DNA of 64,000 nucleotides from Splendidivirga corallicola. Its GTDB lineage: Bacteria > Bacteroidota > Bacteroidia > Cytophagales > Cyclobacteriaceae. The DNA lies in assembly GCA_030442035.1 (NCBI GenBank), contig JAUJEA010000004.1, forward strand, positions 558,001 through 622,000, read 5' to 3'. Below the pieces are notes generated by a model, which worked only from the letters and a program-made list of their open reading frames with translations, was not told the origin of the DNA and searched no databases. This document shows positions 26,053-34,351 of this stretch, piece after piece (position 1 is the first letter of the stretch; each line of letters begins with the position of its first letter). The position numbers were made by a program, and so were the translations under genes.

Positions 26053-27135
26053 TTATTGAATCTCCGGTATTCTTCGTGAATGCTTTTTCAATACCCTAAG
26101 ATGTGAAAACAGGATATCGAAAAAGCTTTCTTTTTCATGATATGGAATATTGAAATCCAGAGACACTTTTTTTACTATTTTACTTATTTCCGGGTAATGA
26201 ATGCTACATATTTCAGGAAATAGATGATGTTCAATTTGATGATTAAGGGCTCCAATGAAATAAGAAAGAATCTTATTACTGGTTTTAAAATTACAAGTTG
26301 TCCGGAGTTGATGTTCTGCCCAGGATCTTTTTTTGTCGGTTACTGGCAATATATAAGTTGTTTCTTCAAAATTATGAGGGGCCATAAAATTGAAGGCCAG
26401 CAGGTAGCCGGCAGCAAAGTTCATGGCTAAATACCCTGTTACAAATTCCAGGAAACTGACTTCTATGAAGTGATAAGGGATCAATACCCAAAAGGCGAGA
26501 TACCATAATTTCCAAAGCACCAATTTGACTATTTCATGTCCGGGATGTTCAATTGATGCCTTAGCGCCCAAATTCTTTTTGAACATATTATTGATATTGA
26601 AGCTATAGATGATAAGCAACAAAAAGCTTCCATAAATAATAAATGTGGTAAAAAGCTGTATATAGTAAGTCTTCTTATAGGGGGTGTGTGGGCTAAAACG
26701 TATCAATACATTTTCACGTATGTCCCCATCCAATCCTGATATATTGGTGTAGTAATGGTGTGCATTATGGTTAATTTTCCACAAATAACTATTGGAACCT
26801 ATAAAATCCATGCTATAACCCAAGCATCTGTTTATCCATTTTTTGTTGGAAAATGTGTAGTGCAAAGCGTCATGCGAAACATTGCAACCAACTCCGGCGA
26901 TGAAAATACCTAGCATCGTAGCGCATACCAACATTGATAGTTTTCCTAAGCCGCCAAATAGCAGAATAAAGTATAAACTAAACATACCCGCCATCATCAC
27001 AACGGCCTTGATCCACATAGCATTATTGGCTTTCTTATGAATGCCTCTATCAATGAAGTAGGTATTGACTCTTTGTTGTAGTGTTATAAGGAATACATCT
27101 TCTCTTAAGGGCTTGAAGTGAAAGTTGTATTTCAT
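26053..27135 (-). CDS. Membrane fatty acid desaturase
   Basis: A 360-residue integral membrane di-iron enzyme that introduces a double bond into an acyl chain. All three His boxes are visible: HDALH (88-92), HNAHH (123-127) and HQIEHH (299-304). The HQIEHH form is typical of the linoleoyl-CoA/front-end desaturase group, here without a fused cytochrome b5 domain. Hydrophobic helices lie near 42-60, 66-84, 158-180 and 205-250. Its start codon overlaps the stop of the upstream hydroxylase by 4 bp (ATGA), and that gene overlaps the next upstream gene in the same way, so three iron enzymes are translated as one unit. The substrate (acyl-CoA, phospholipid or sphingolipid) is not defined by sequence. 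Confidence 0.9.
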   Translation of the reverse strand: MKYNFHFKPLREDVFLITLQQRVNTYFIDRGIHKKANNAMWIKAVVMMAGMFSLYFILLFGGLGKLSMLVCATMLGIFIAGVGCNVSHDALHYTFSNKKWINRCLGYSMDFIGSNSYLWKINHNAHHYYTNISGLDGDIRENVLIRFSPHTPYKKTYYIQLFTTFIIYGSFLLLIIYSFNINNMFKKNLGAKASIEHPGHEIVKLVLWKLWYLAFWVLIPYHFIEVSFLEFVTGYLAMNFAAGYLLAFNFMAPHNFEETTYILPVTDKKRSWAEHQLRTTCNFKTSNKILSYFIGALNHQIEHHLFPEICSIHYPEISKIVKKVSLDFNIPYHEKESFFDILFSHLRVLKKHSRRIPEIQ

Positions 27136-27875
27136 TTTCCGTAAGCTTTAGTTTCCCCGTTTTTGAACTTGGGAGAGACAATGACTAACCACATAAAAAA
27201 ACGATTCATTAGGCTAACCAGGAAATTAGCTCTTTTGTCAATATCCAAAAACAACACAATGCGCATTTCATCGGTCGCGTTGACAACAGAATGTTCAATG
27301 GTATCATCAAAAAGTATTGCCTGCCCCTCTTTGTACTGATGTGTCTTGTCACCGACGGTGATCATACAATGCCCTTTTTTTGGAACGATCAAAGGCATCT
27401 GATATCTCAGAAATCCAAAGAATTTTCCGGTATGTGCAGGTATCTCATTCCCCGGTTCCATGATGGAGAACATGGCGGTCAGAACATTATCCATTTGTCG
27501 TATAAGTGAGTAAGTATTAGGGCAGCGTCTACAATTATCGATAAACCAACCATTATAAGCCTTCATATAAAAAGTGCGCCATCCCGGACCATCCTTAAAG
27601 GATATTCGTCTGTTCTGATTGTCCAACTCATGTAGTTTTGGAATCCTTTGGTATTCCTGCATAAGCACAATCAATTCTTTTTGGATTATGGTTAAATTTT
27701 TTTTCAAGAGTTGGTGTTCCGGAAAATACCTGGTAATATTTTCAGGAAACAATGCTTCCTTATCAGTACGGTAAAATAACTTTTGGTATAGTAATAGAAA
27801 TACCCTTGATTCTATTGCCCAAAGGATGATAACACCAATAACAATAACGAGTAATATGATCAATAGTCCCATCAT
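27132..27875 (-). CDS. Aspartyl/asparaginyl beta-hydroxylase-family dioxygenase, membrane anchored
   Basis: A 247-residue Fe(II)/2-oxoglutarate oxygenase with one N-terminal membrane helix (about 3-21). The cupin core shows the family pattern: WRTFYMKAYNGW, then AMFSIMEPGNEIPAHTG (His148 as an iron ligand), LRYQMPLIVP, a second iron ligand in DDTIEHSVVNATDEMRIVLFLDI (His195), and Arg205 for 2-oxoglutarate. The layout matches LpxO, which 2-hydroxylates lipid A acyl chains, and the OlsC/OlsD ornithine-lipid hydroxylases, more than the eukaryotic protein hydroxylases. Its position between a hydroxylase-type sterol desaturase-family gene and a fatty acid desaturase, with 4-bp overlaps on both sides, strongly suggests a lipid substrate. 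Confidence 0.85.
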   Translation of the reverse strand: MMGLLIILLVIVIGVIILWAIESRVFLLLYQKLFYRTDKEALFPENITRYFPEHQLLKKNLTIIQKELIVLMQEYQRIPKLHELDNQNRRISFKDGPGWRTFYMKAYNGWFIDNCRRCPNTYSLIRQMDNVLTAMFSIMEPGNEIPAHTGKFFGFLRYQMPLIVPKKGHCMITVGDKTHQYKEGQAILFDDTIEHSVVNATDEMRIVLFLDIDKRANFLVSLMNRFFMWLVIVSPKFKNGETKAYGK

Positions 27876-28723
27876 CCCTCAATTAAGGTTTTTTTGGAGT
27901 GGACTGCTTGAGGCTTCCATCCTGGTTTGCCAAATATGTATAACAACTTCTCTTTAAAAGTATTGGCGTTACTCACATCTTCTCTCATTTCTTTTAGCTC
28001 GTGCAATACCACATTGCTGAATTTACTTTCGTTCACATGTTCGTGAATTCCGAAGGTCAATGCTCCTTTGGTAGATTTAAAGGTGCCAAATAATTTATCC
28101 CACACAATAAGGGTTTCACCAAAGTTTTTACCTAGGTTATCATCATTGCATGAGTGATGCACACCGTGATGGGTGGGAGTTACTACGATGTGTTCAAAAA
28201 TGCCCCAATTTCCTAAAAATTGGCTATGAGAGAAGAAAGCCCAAAGTTTGCCAAGCACGTAAATGATTAAAAACATTGGTAATGGAAAGCCTATCAAGAA
28301 AATAGGTGCAATGAAGAAGTATCGATAAACTCCCTTGAATATACCAGATCTCAAAGAAGTAGAAAGATTCAAGTATTTAGAGGAATGGTGATTGACATGT
28401 ATAGCCCAAAACAGCCTTACATTATGCTCCAAATAATGCATCCAATAAAACAGAAAATCCCAAACAACAAAACAGAGCACCCATACGGGCCAGGAATAGT
28501 CCAAATCAAAGAAGGCGTATGGAACTAATTTAAGCAAAAGATATAGAGCCAGCAGCTTAATAATGGCATCCACCAATAATCCGGTAAACATGAGCCTGAT
28601 ACTGATAAATATATCCTTAAGGCTATAATAGCCCGGTTTATGCTTGCGGGTAACATAATATTCAAAAAATGATCCCAGTACAAAAAATCCCGCCAGTGAG
28701 GCATACAATATTTTTATTTCCAT
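27872..28723 (-). CDS. Sterol desaturase / fatty acid hydroxylase-family enzyme
   Basis: A 283-residue integral membrane di-iron oxygenase. The eight-His pattern of the fatty acid hydroxylase superfamily is present: HYLEH (96-100), HVNHH (109-113), a His at 166 in SHSQFLGN, and HHGVHH (185-190) with His178 in IFEHIV. Four or five helices are predicted (about 5-22, 45-70, 77-97, 135-165). Family members hydroxylate sterols, sphingoid bases, carotenoids or fatty acids. It is first of three overlapping genes, 88 bp below the Crp/Fnr-type gene. Sphingolipids, sulfonolipids, ornithine or flavolipids are candidate substrates in Bacteroidota (inference). Confidence 0.88.
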   Translation of the reverse strand: MEIKILYASLAGFFVLGSFFEYYVTRKHKPGYYSLKDIFISIRLMFTGLLVDAIIKLLALYLLLKLVPYAFFDLDYSWPVWVLCFVVWDFLFYWMHYLEHNVRLFWAIHVNHHSSKYLNLSTSLRSGIFKGVYRYFFIAPIFLIGFPLPMFLIIYVLGKLWAFFSHSQFLGNWGIFEHIVVTPTHHGVHHSCNDDNLGKNFGETLIVWDKLFGTFKSTKGALTFGIHEHVNESKFSNVVLHELKEMREDVSNANTFKEKLLYIFGKPGWKPQAVHSKKTLIEG

Positions 28724-28800
28724 GGTCTGAAGTTTTAATCAATAATGTGTTTATGATTCGAAAATCATGGCTAAAATAATGTTTGAAAAAGGATTGATCA

Positions 28801-28816
28801 CTTGACAAAAGTCAAG
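28801..28816. promoter_or_regulatory. TTGAC-N4-GTCAA palindrome, probable Crp/Fnr site
   Basis: CTTGAC-AAAA-GTCAAG is a perfect 6-4-6 dyad of the same shape as Fnr boxes (TTGAT-N4-ATCAA). It overlaps the stop codon of the Crp/Fnr gene and lies about 80 bp upstream of the first lipid-modification gene. A short intergenic hairpin function is also possible. Confidence 0.45.
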
Positions 28817-29381
28817 AAATCTTAGCGCGAATGCGACTTAATGTTTCGGGTTTGACTCCGATGTAGGAAGCTAGAATGCGTAACGGGATATGTTGAAGTA
28901 ACTCTGGTGTATTAAGTAGAAGGTGCTCATAACGAAGTTCGGCGGAATCTTTGATAAAGGAAATCACCCTTTTCTGTTTTCGAACAAATAGGTTTTCCAT
29001 TACAAAGCGTCCAAGTCGCTCCCAACTTTTGGAGTGATCATACAGGGTTTGTAAATCTTGGTAGTTAATGGCCAATCCATTTGAGTCAGTAATGGATTGC
29101 ACATATTCATCACTGGGTGCTCTACTGATAAAACTCGATAATGCCGTGATAAAATCACCATTACCAGCTATGTGTATTGTATTTTCTTCAATATCGTTAA
29201 GTACAAACACCTGAAAGTAACCTTCCGCAATAAACAGCACTTCATCACAGGTTTCATCCCCTTTAACTAAAAAATCACCTTTAAAATACTGTTTGGGCTT
29301 GAAGTATTTTCGAAGCAGTTCAAAATCCTCTTCTTCCATTGATTTGAATTGTGATAAGTGTTCGCCAAGCTTTTGATACAT
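28812..29381 (-). CDS. Crp/Fnr-family transcriptional regulator
   Basis: About 189 residues from the ATG at 29381; a GTG six codons upstream is also in frame but less likely. The N-terminal part (about 12-125) is a cyclic-nucleotide-binding-like beta barrel (KQYFKGDFLVKGDETCDEVLFIAEGYFQVFVLNDIEENTIHIAGNGDFITALSSF). A dimerisation helix follows, then a C-terminal helix-turn-helix with LQHIPLRILASYIGVKPETLSRIRAKI. There are no Cys residues arranged for an iron-sulfur cluster, so it is not a classical Fnr, and the PGExxGExxxL-RxxA phosphate-binding pattern of true Crp is poorly kept. It probably controls the downstream three-gene lipid operon; a perfect palindrome lies between them. Confidence 0.9.
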   Translation of the reverse strand: MYQKLGEHLSQFKSMEEEDFELLRKYFKPKQYFKGDFLVKGDETCDEVLFIAEGYFQVFVLNDIEENTIHIAGNGDFITALSSFISRAPSDEYVQSITDSNGLAINYQDLQTLYDHSKSWERLGRFVMENLFVRKQKRVISFIKDSAELRYEHLLLNTPELLQHIPLRILASYIGVKPETLSRIRAKIS

Positions 29382-29452
29382 AATTTCGAAACGATGCACT
29401 TATAAATTTATCATAAAAAATCGAAATAAATCCAGGCGTACGGTTGGGTTAA

Positions 29453-32400
29453 TTACTCATACCGCAATACTTCAGCGGGATTTGTGTAGGCAATTCTTAC
29501 CACCACTATGCTCACACTTGCAATGGCTATTACTAATAGTGTAACTATCGACACTAAGAAGGGCTCTATGCCAATAGAAGTTTGGTAAGCGAATTCTCCG
29601 ATCCAACGTTGCATAAACAAATACCCGGCAGGTAAACCCATCATTAGCGCTAATCCAATAAGTCTGGTAAATTTCCCCAGGATCATGCCGGATATTTGGA
29701 GAGTGCCGGCCCCCAATATTTTCCTTATTCCGACTTCCTTGGTTTGCTGATTAAGGATGGCTATAGCCAACCCCAATAATCCCAGACATGCCAAACACAG
29801 TGCGATAACTGCGAATATGGAGAAAATATTAAGCGTACGTACTTCAGTAGTATAAAGCTCTGCTAATTGTTCATCAAGAAAATGATATTCAAACGGTAAT
29901 TCCTTTTCAAAGGTTTTATAGATCGCCTCCATGGCGGTTAATGTTTGCTGGAACTTTTGCCCCTCCAGCTTAACCACCATATGAAGTGTTGCGTGTTGAT
30001 TGATTTGTATAATGAGTGGTTGAATCGTCTGGTGAAGCGATTCATAATGAAAATCTTTTAAAATGCCGACAATATTTCCTTCAATGGTTCTTTGATCACC
30101 TTTCCATATAATACGTTTTCCTATGGGATTTTCCAGGTTGAGTTTTCGAACGGCTGTTTCATTTAATATAAAACTTCTCCCTTCCACATCATCTGAAAAT
30201 TTCTTATTAAAAGATTTTCCTGCCACAATTTCAAAACCAAACACATCATTGATATTAAAATCAACATGTAACTGATAGGCTTCAACTTTAACCTCCGGAT
30301 CATCGGCTGAATGGATTATACTTTGATCAAAATGCCCTCCGGGAAGATTGGAAAGAGCGGAAGTACTATGGACACCTGCAATGGATCTGAACTGTTTTTG
30401 CATTTCTCCTAATTGTGCAACATCAATTCCACCGTGTATTACGCTAACAGGAACTCTAAGAGAAATGATGGCATCCTGATCAAAACCAAGCTGTTTGGAT
30501 TTCAGGAAATTGATCTGTTTTAAAATGATCAGACTCCCTGTGATCAAAATAGCAGAAACAAAGAATTGGAAAACAACTAAAACACTTCTAAGCCGATTGC
30601 CTTGAAAGGAGGTAACAAATTTACCTTTTAACACATTTCGGGGAGTAAATGATGAGAAAGTTATGGCTGGATAGATTCCGGCAACAAGCGATATAATGAA
30701 GCACAACGTAGCAACCCTGACGATAAAGTTGGCATTAAAGATATCTGCCACGGAAAATGACCTACCGGTAAGGTAGTTAAAGGAATCCAACACAGTGGCA
30801 GATAGTCCCAATGCCAGCAGTAGCGCTATAAAACAAATTGCACTGGACTCCAGATAAAACTGAATTCTCAAATTTCGGGGAATGGCACCTAATGTTTTTC
30901 TTACCCCGATTTCTTTGGCTCTTTCAATTGATTTGGCCGTTGTCAGATTCACATAATTGATACTAACGATCAGCAATATGAAAACCAGTGTGCAGGTCAA
31001 AATATAAATGTATAGGATGTTGCTGTTGTTTTCCAGTTCCCATTGCAAGTGTGAGTTTAAATGAATTTCTGTAACTGGTTGTAATTCAAATCTTTCTGAT
31101 CCGTTTTTTAGCGCTTTGATTTTTTGACCACTCCAGTTCACATAAGAGAGAACCAGATTTGGGATCTTAGCCTCTAATGCCAAATGATCAGTTCCCGATT
31201 TTGTTTTGATGTAGTTGATATGACCAAAATCTCCCCAACCAAACCATGGGTTATCCGGGCCAATGGTTTTAATGGTCACATACGACACCAGGGCTTGTAC
31301 GTGGAAGTGTGAATTTACGGGCATTTCTTTTATCACTGCAGCAACTTCCATAGGGCCGTCGTTAACCAATAATTCCTTACCGATCGGATCTTCATCGCCA
31401 AAAAATTTTGTGGCTATGGCATCGGTAATCACAATATTCCAGGGTTTCTTCAAGGCATGCTTATCACCAGCCAACACTTCCAGTTCAAAGACATCCAGGA
31501 ATGTAGAATCAACGAAATAGAAGTTATCCGCTTCGAGCAAAATGTTCTTTTCTTCATTTTTCATACGAACTTTTTGCTTTTCCTTGCCGGTACCGAACCA
31601 GGGGGATATGCTGGTGGCTACCTCGACCTCCGGCATATTTTCCACCATGGCCCGTGCCATTGGATGAGGTGTGGTGGTTTGAGGGTTTTCATCGATCCAG
31701 GTAATCCTGTAAATCCGTTCATTATTAGGTAATTCCTTGTCATAGGACAACTCATCAGCGATAAACAGATAGATCAGAATGCTACAGGTAAATCCTATAA
31801 TAAGCCCGAATAAATTGATTGCCGTGAAAACTTTGTTTCTTACAAGCGTTCTTAAAAAGATCTTCAAAAAATTATTGACCATGATGTCTTTTAAATTTGT
31901 GGACAAAACATGGTACGAACTAATGAAAATGTTATCACTATAAGATCTTTTCCGATCGGGGAGAAGTTCTTCCCGATAAGATCGAACACCCTTGGATGTT
32001 TTGAACGTAGTGGGTGTGAGACCTGTATATTTCTTAAAAGCGGTGTTAAAGGCCGATTTGGAATAATAGCCTACCATCGCTGCAATATTGTCAATTTTGG
32101 TTTGTTTGTGGTCCGGATCCTTCAGCAATAGTTTGGCTTCCTGAATTCTGTATTTACTGATAAGTTCCTGAAAACTTATGCCCTTTGATTCATTGAGGAC
32201 CTGGGATAAATGGTGGGTTGTTGTATTTAGCTCAGTAGCCAGCTTGCTTAGAGAAATATCGTTTTGTAAATAGAATTTCTCATTGGATAACATCCAATCC
32301 AACTTGTGGAGTATAGCATGTTTCTGATGTGCTGTAAGTGTGGACTTTTGATACTTATTTCCCGGTGATAAAGGCGTGAAAAAAGCGGACTCCTTGAAAA

Positions 32401-32989
32401 CCTGAAAATATACAAAGCATAGCTGGACTAATACGCCAACAGCCAAATGTTCAATTAATAGGGACTCAAACGCTATTAGCCAGTATAGTACGAGCAAAAC
32501 ATTCAAACCAAAGAAATTTCTAAACCAGACAAAACGCCCGCCAGGGTTTTGAAACCAGGCAATACCCCGGAGTTTTCCTTCTCTCATTACACTTGATACT
32601 GAACGCCGGAGATACCAAAGCACCAAAAGTGTAACAAGCAATCTAAACAATGTTGGAAATGCTGCTATTCCGGGAACCATGGAAACAATCCCTACGATCG
32701 CAATGGGTAGTAAATGTTTTAAGCTGATCCTTGTATTCTGAATAAAAAAAGCCTGGGTATACAAAAAGAATGTGATTGAAATGCCGATCAATGCTAATAA
32801 CCCTATAAATGAGTATTCATCTTGGAAGACAAGCGCAATAATAAACAGTAAATTGGCTGCTATTAATTTCCCCAGAAAACGACTGGCGGGATATTTATTC
32901 AATAACAATAGGACAACTGTTACAACACCAGACAAAAGTGTGCCAACCAACAACATTTCCCCCCAAGGCAAATTCAACCAATTATCCAT
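29453..32989 (-). CDS. Membrane AraC-type regulator fused to MacB/FtsX-type permease
   Basis: An 1178-residue chimera in one uninterrupted frame. Residues 1-200 have about six or seven hydrophobic segments (9-30, 38-55, 60-83, 90-128, 158-197). Residues about 220-332 are a complete AraC-type DNA-binding domain with two helix-turn-helix motifs (ISLSKLATELNTTTHHLSQVLNES and KIDNIAAMVGYYSKSAFNTAFKKYTGLTPTTFK). After a short linker, the permease starts at an internal Met370 (MVNNFLKIFLRTLVRNKVFTAIN), just where free-standing relatives begin their core. Two MacB/FtsX halves follow, with NLTTAKSIERAKEIGVRKTLGAIPR and NQQTKEVGIRKILGAGTL. The regulator replaces the soluble prefix seen on the other permeases. 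No ATPase is nearby. Internal initiation at Met370 (nt 31882) could also yield a separate permease. Confidence 0.85.
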   Translation of the reverse strand: MDNWLNLPWGEMLLVGTLLSGVVTVVLLLLNKYPASRFLGKLIAANLLFIIALVFQDEYSFIGLLALIGISITFFLYTQAFFIQNTRISLKHLLPIAIVGIVSMVPGIAAFPTLFRLLVTLLVLWYLRRSVSSVMREGKLRGIAWFQNPGGRFVWFRNFFGLNVLLVLYWLIAFESLLIEHLAVGVLVQLCFVYFQVFKESAFFTPLSPGNKYQKSTLTAHQKHAILHKLDWMLSNEKFYLQNDISLSKLATELNTTTHHLSQVLNESKGISFQELISKYRIQEAKLLLKDPDHKQTKIDNIAAMVGYYSKSAFNTAFKKYTGLTPTTFKTSKGVRSYREELLPDRKRSYSDNIFISSYHVLSTNLKDIMVNNFLKIFLRTLVRNKVFTAINLFGLIIGFTCSILIYLFIADELSYDKELPNNERIYRITWIDENPQTTTPHPMARAMVENMPEVEVATSISPWFGTGKEKQKVRMKNEEKNILLEADNFYFVDSTFLDVFELEVLAGDKHALKKPWNIVITDAIATKFFGDEDPIGKELLVNDGPMEVAAVIKEMPVNSHFHVQALVSYVTIKTIGPDNPWFGWGDFGHINYIKTKSGTDHLALEAKIPNLVLSYVNWSGQKIKALKNGSERFELQPVTEIHLNSHLQWELENNSNILYIYILTCTLVFILLIVSINYVNLTTAKSIERAKEIGVRKTLGAIPRNLRIQFYLESSAICFIALLLALGLSATVLDSFNYLTGRSFSVADIFNANFIVRVATLCFIISLVAGIYPAITFSSFTPRNVLKGKFVTSFQGNRLRSVLVVFQFFVSAILITGSLIILKQINFLKSKQLGFDQDAIISLRVPVSVIHGGIDVAQLGEMQKQFRSIAGVHSTSALSNLPGGHFDQSIIHSADDPEVKVEAYQLHVDFNINDVFGFEIVAGKSFNKKFSDDVEGRSFILNETAVRKLNLENPIGKRIIWKGDQRTIEGNIVGILKDFHYESLHQTIQPLIIQINQHATLHMVVKLEGQKFQQTLTAMEAIYKTFEKELPFEYHFLDEQLAELYTTEVRTLNIFSIFAVIALCLACLGLLGLAIAILNQQTKEVGIRKILGAGTLQISGMILGKFTRLIGLALMMGLPAGYLFMQRWIGEFAYQTSIGIEPFLVSIVTLLVIAIASVSIVVVRIAYTNPAEVLRYE

Positions 32990-33150
32990 GGGATGAAAAT
33001 AGTCATTTTTTGGGAAATGAGAGATGAGTTTTGTTCGAATTGGCCTCAGTCAAACATAAAAATTTATAGGAATGATTTCCTTCAAAAATATTTTCTTGCA
33101 AGAATTTCAGATACCTTAGATTTTGAGAGAATGAGAAAATAGCCAACTTT

Positions 33151-34227
33151 CTATTTTGTGTCCGGAGCAAAAGTTATTGGTAGGCCAGCTTCCAATATTT
33201 CACTTCTTTCTCCCTCTATTTCACCCGTAGCTGAGATCATGTATCTACTGTCAGAATATACTGTGATAAGAATATCGCCTACAGTGAATCCCTCTGTACT
33301 TGTCCTGTATGTTTTCAACCCTTCGTCAGTTTGTAAGACCAGTGCTGGATCAGCTGTAATACACTCACTTTTGGCCATTAAAACGCGTTCTATTATATCA
33401 ACTCTTGGATGTTGATATGATCTGCTCTGGTTTTGGCCTACAGATACAACTGCCACTCTTGGAGACATAGCGTTCATAAACATATGGTTGGTACTACTTT
33501 CACTTCCATGATGGCTCACATGTAGTACTTCAATTCCTAAATCCCGGTCAACTAACCTTTGAGCCTGCAATGCTTTTATAAGGGGCGTTTCTAAATCAGC
33601 TTGTCCTGTCTTTCTGTGTGTGCATCTATTGTCCAGTGAATTTTGTCCTCCTCCCAAGTCCCCGGCAGAAAAAAATTCAAAATCATTGTATTTAATAAGT
33701 AACCCAAGACTTTTATCATTTTCGGATAAATTCCAAATAGGGTTCTTTCCAATAATTTTTCCACCACTAATTACACAAACTGCTTTTGCTCCATTACCTA
33801 AGTCAATTTCAGTTCCAGGTTTCATAGTCACTCTTTTCCTCGCGGTGGTGTTTTTCAATAGATTTTTATATGTAATATTGTAATTGTATTGGCGCTTGCG
33901 GCTCCCATTATCATAAGCTTTTCTAAAATCATATCCGGCTTCTAACACTTCTATCAAACCCTCAAAGTGATCTGCATCTTTATGAGAAACAATAATATAA
34001 TCTAGTTGATTGTCGGATCCATATCCCAATGAGTCTAGATAAGGAACTATTTCTGTTTCACCTTTTGTTTTTTTACCACCATCAAAAAGAATTGTCGTCC
34101 CATTTGGTCCTTTAATAAATGTGCAATTCCCCTGACCCACATTGATGACATGTATTTCTAAATTTTGTGCACTTGTAAATAAAAGTGTTACAAACCAATA
34201 GCATAAAGTAAGACCTAAAGTTCTCAT
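33151..34227 (-). CDS. Secreted ComEC/Rec2-like metallo-beta-lactamase-fold hydrolase
   Basis: A 358-residue exported protein. Residues 1-20 are a signal peptide (cut near TSAQ). The rest is a metallo-beta-lactamase fold of the type found as the C-terminal domain of ComEC: IHVINVGQGNCTFIKGPNGTTILFDGG, the metal motif SHKDADHFEG (His82, Asp84, Asp86, His87), FSAGDLGG (Asp190), and HVSHHGSESS (His239). There are no ComEC transmembrane domains, so it is not the DNA channel. ComEC-like stand-alone hydrolases may act on nucleic acids or phosphodiesters in the periplasm or outside; the actual substrate is unknown. A gene for a membrane protein with a signal peptide lies 124 bp upstream on the same strand. 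Confidence 0.85.
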   Translation of the reverse strand: MRTLGLTLCYWFVTLLFTSAQNLEIHVINVGQGNCTFIKGPNGTTILFDGGKKTKGETEIVPYLDSLGYGSDNQLDYIIVSHKDADHFEGLIEVLEAGYDFRKAYDNGSRKRQYNYNITYKNLLKNTTARKRVTMKPGTEIDLGNGAKAVCVISGGKIIGKNPIWNLSENDKSLGLLIKYNDFEFFSAGDLGGGQNSLDNRCTHRKTGQADLETPLIKALQAQRLVDRDLGIEVLHVSHHGSESSTNHMFMNAMSPRVAVVSVGQNQSRSYQHPRVDIIERVLMAKSECITADPALVLQTDEGLKTYRTSTEGFTVGDILITVYSDSRYMISATGEIEGERSEILEAGLPITFAPDTK

Positions 34228-34351
34228 TTATTATTATCAATTATTTCTTGAGATTGCTTTATTCACATTTTTCATATTAATTGTATCAGTGTTACTTCAA
34301 TCAGGCTAATTTCCACTGTTCAGCCGGTTATCAGCGACCGTTTGGTTTTCT

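Noticed and set aside
29453-32989. Complete MacB-type efflux system
   Set aside because: No ABC ATPase motifs (Walker A/B, signature) occur in the protein and no ATPase or MacA-like gene lies nearby.
33151-34227. DNA-uptake protein ComEC
   Set aside because: Only the metallo-beta-lactamase domain is present and it has a signal peptide; the channel and OB-fold domains of ComEC are absent.
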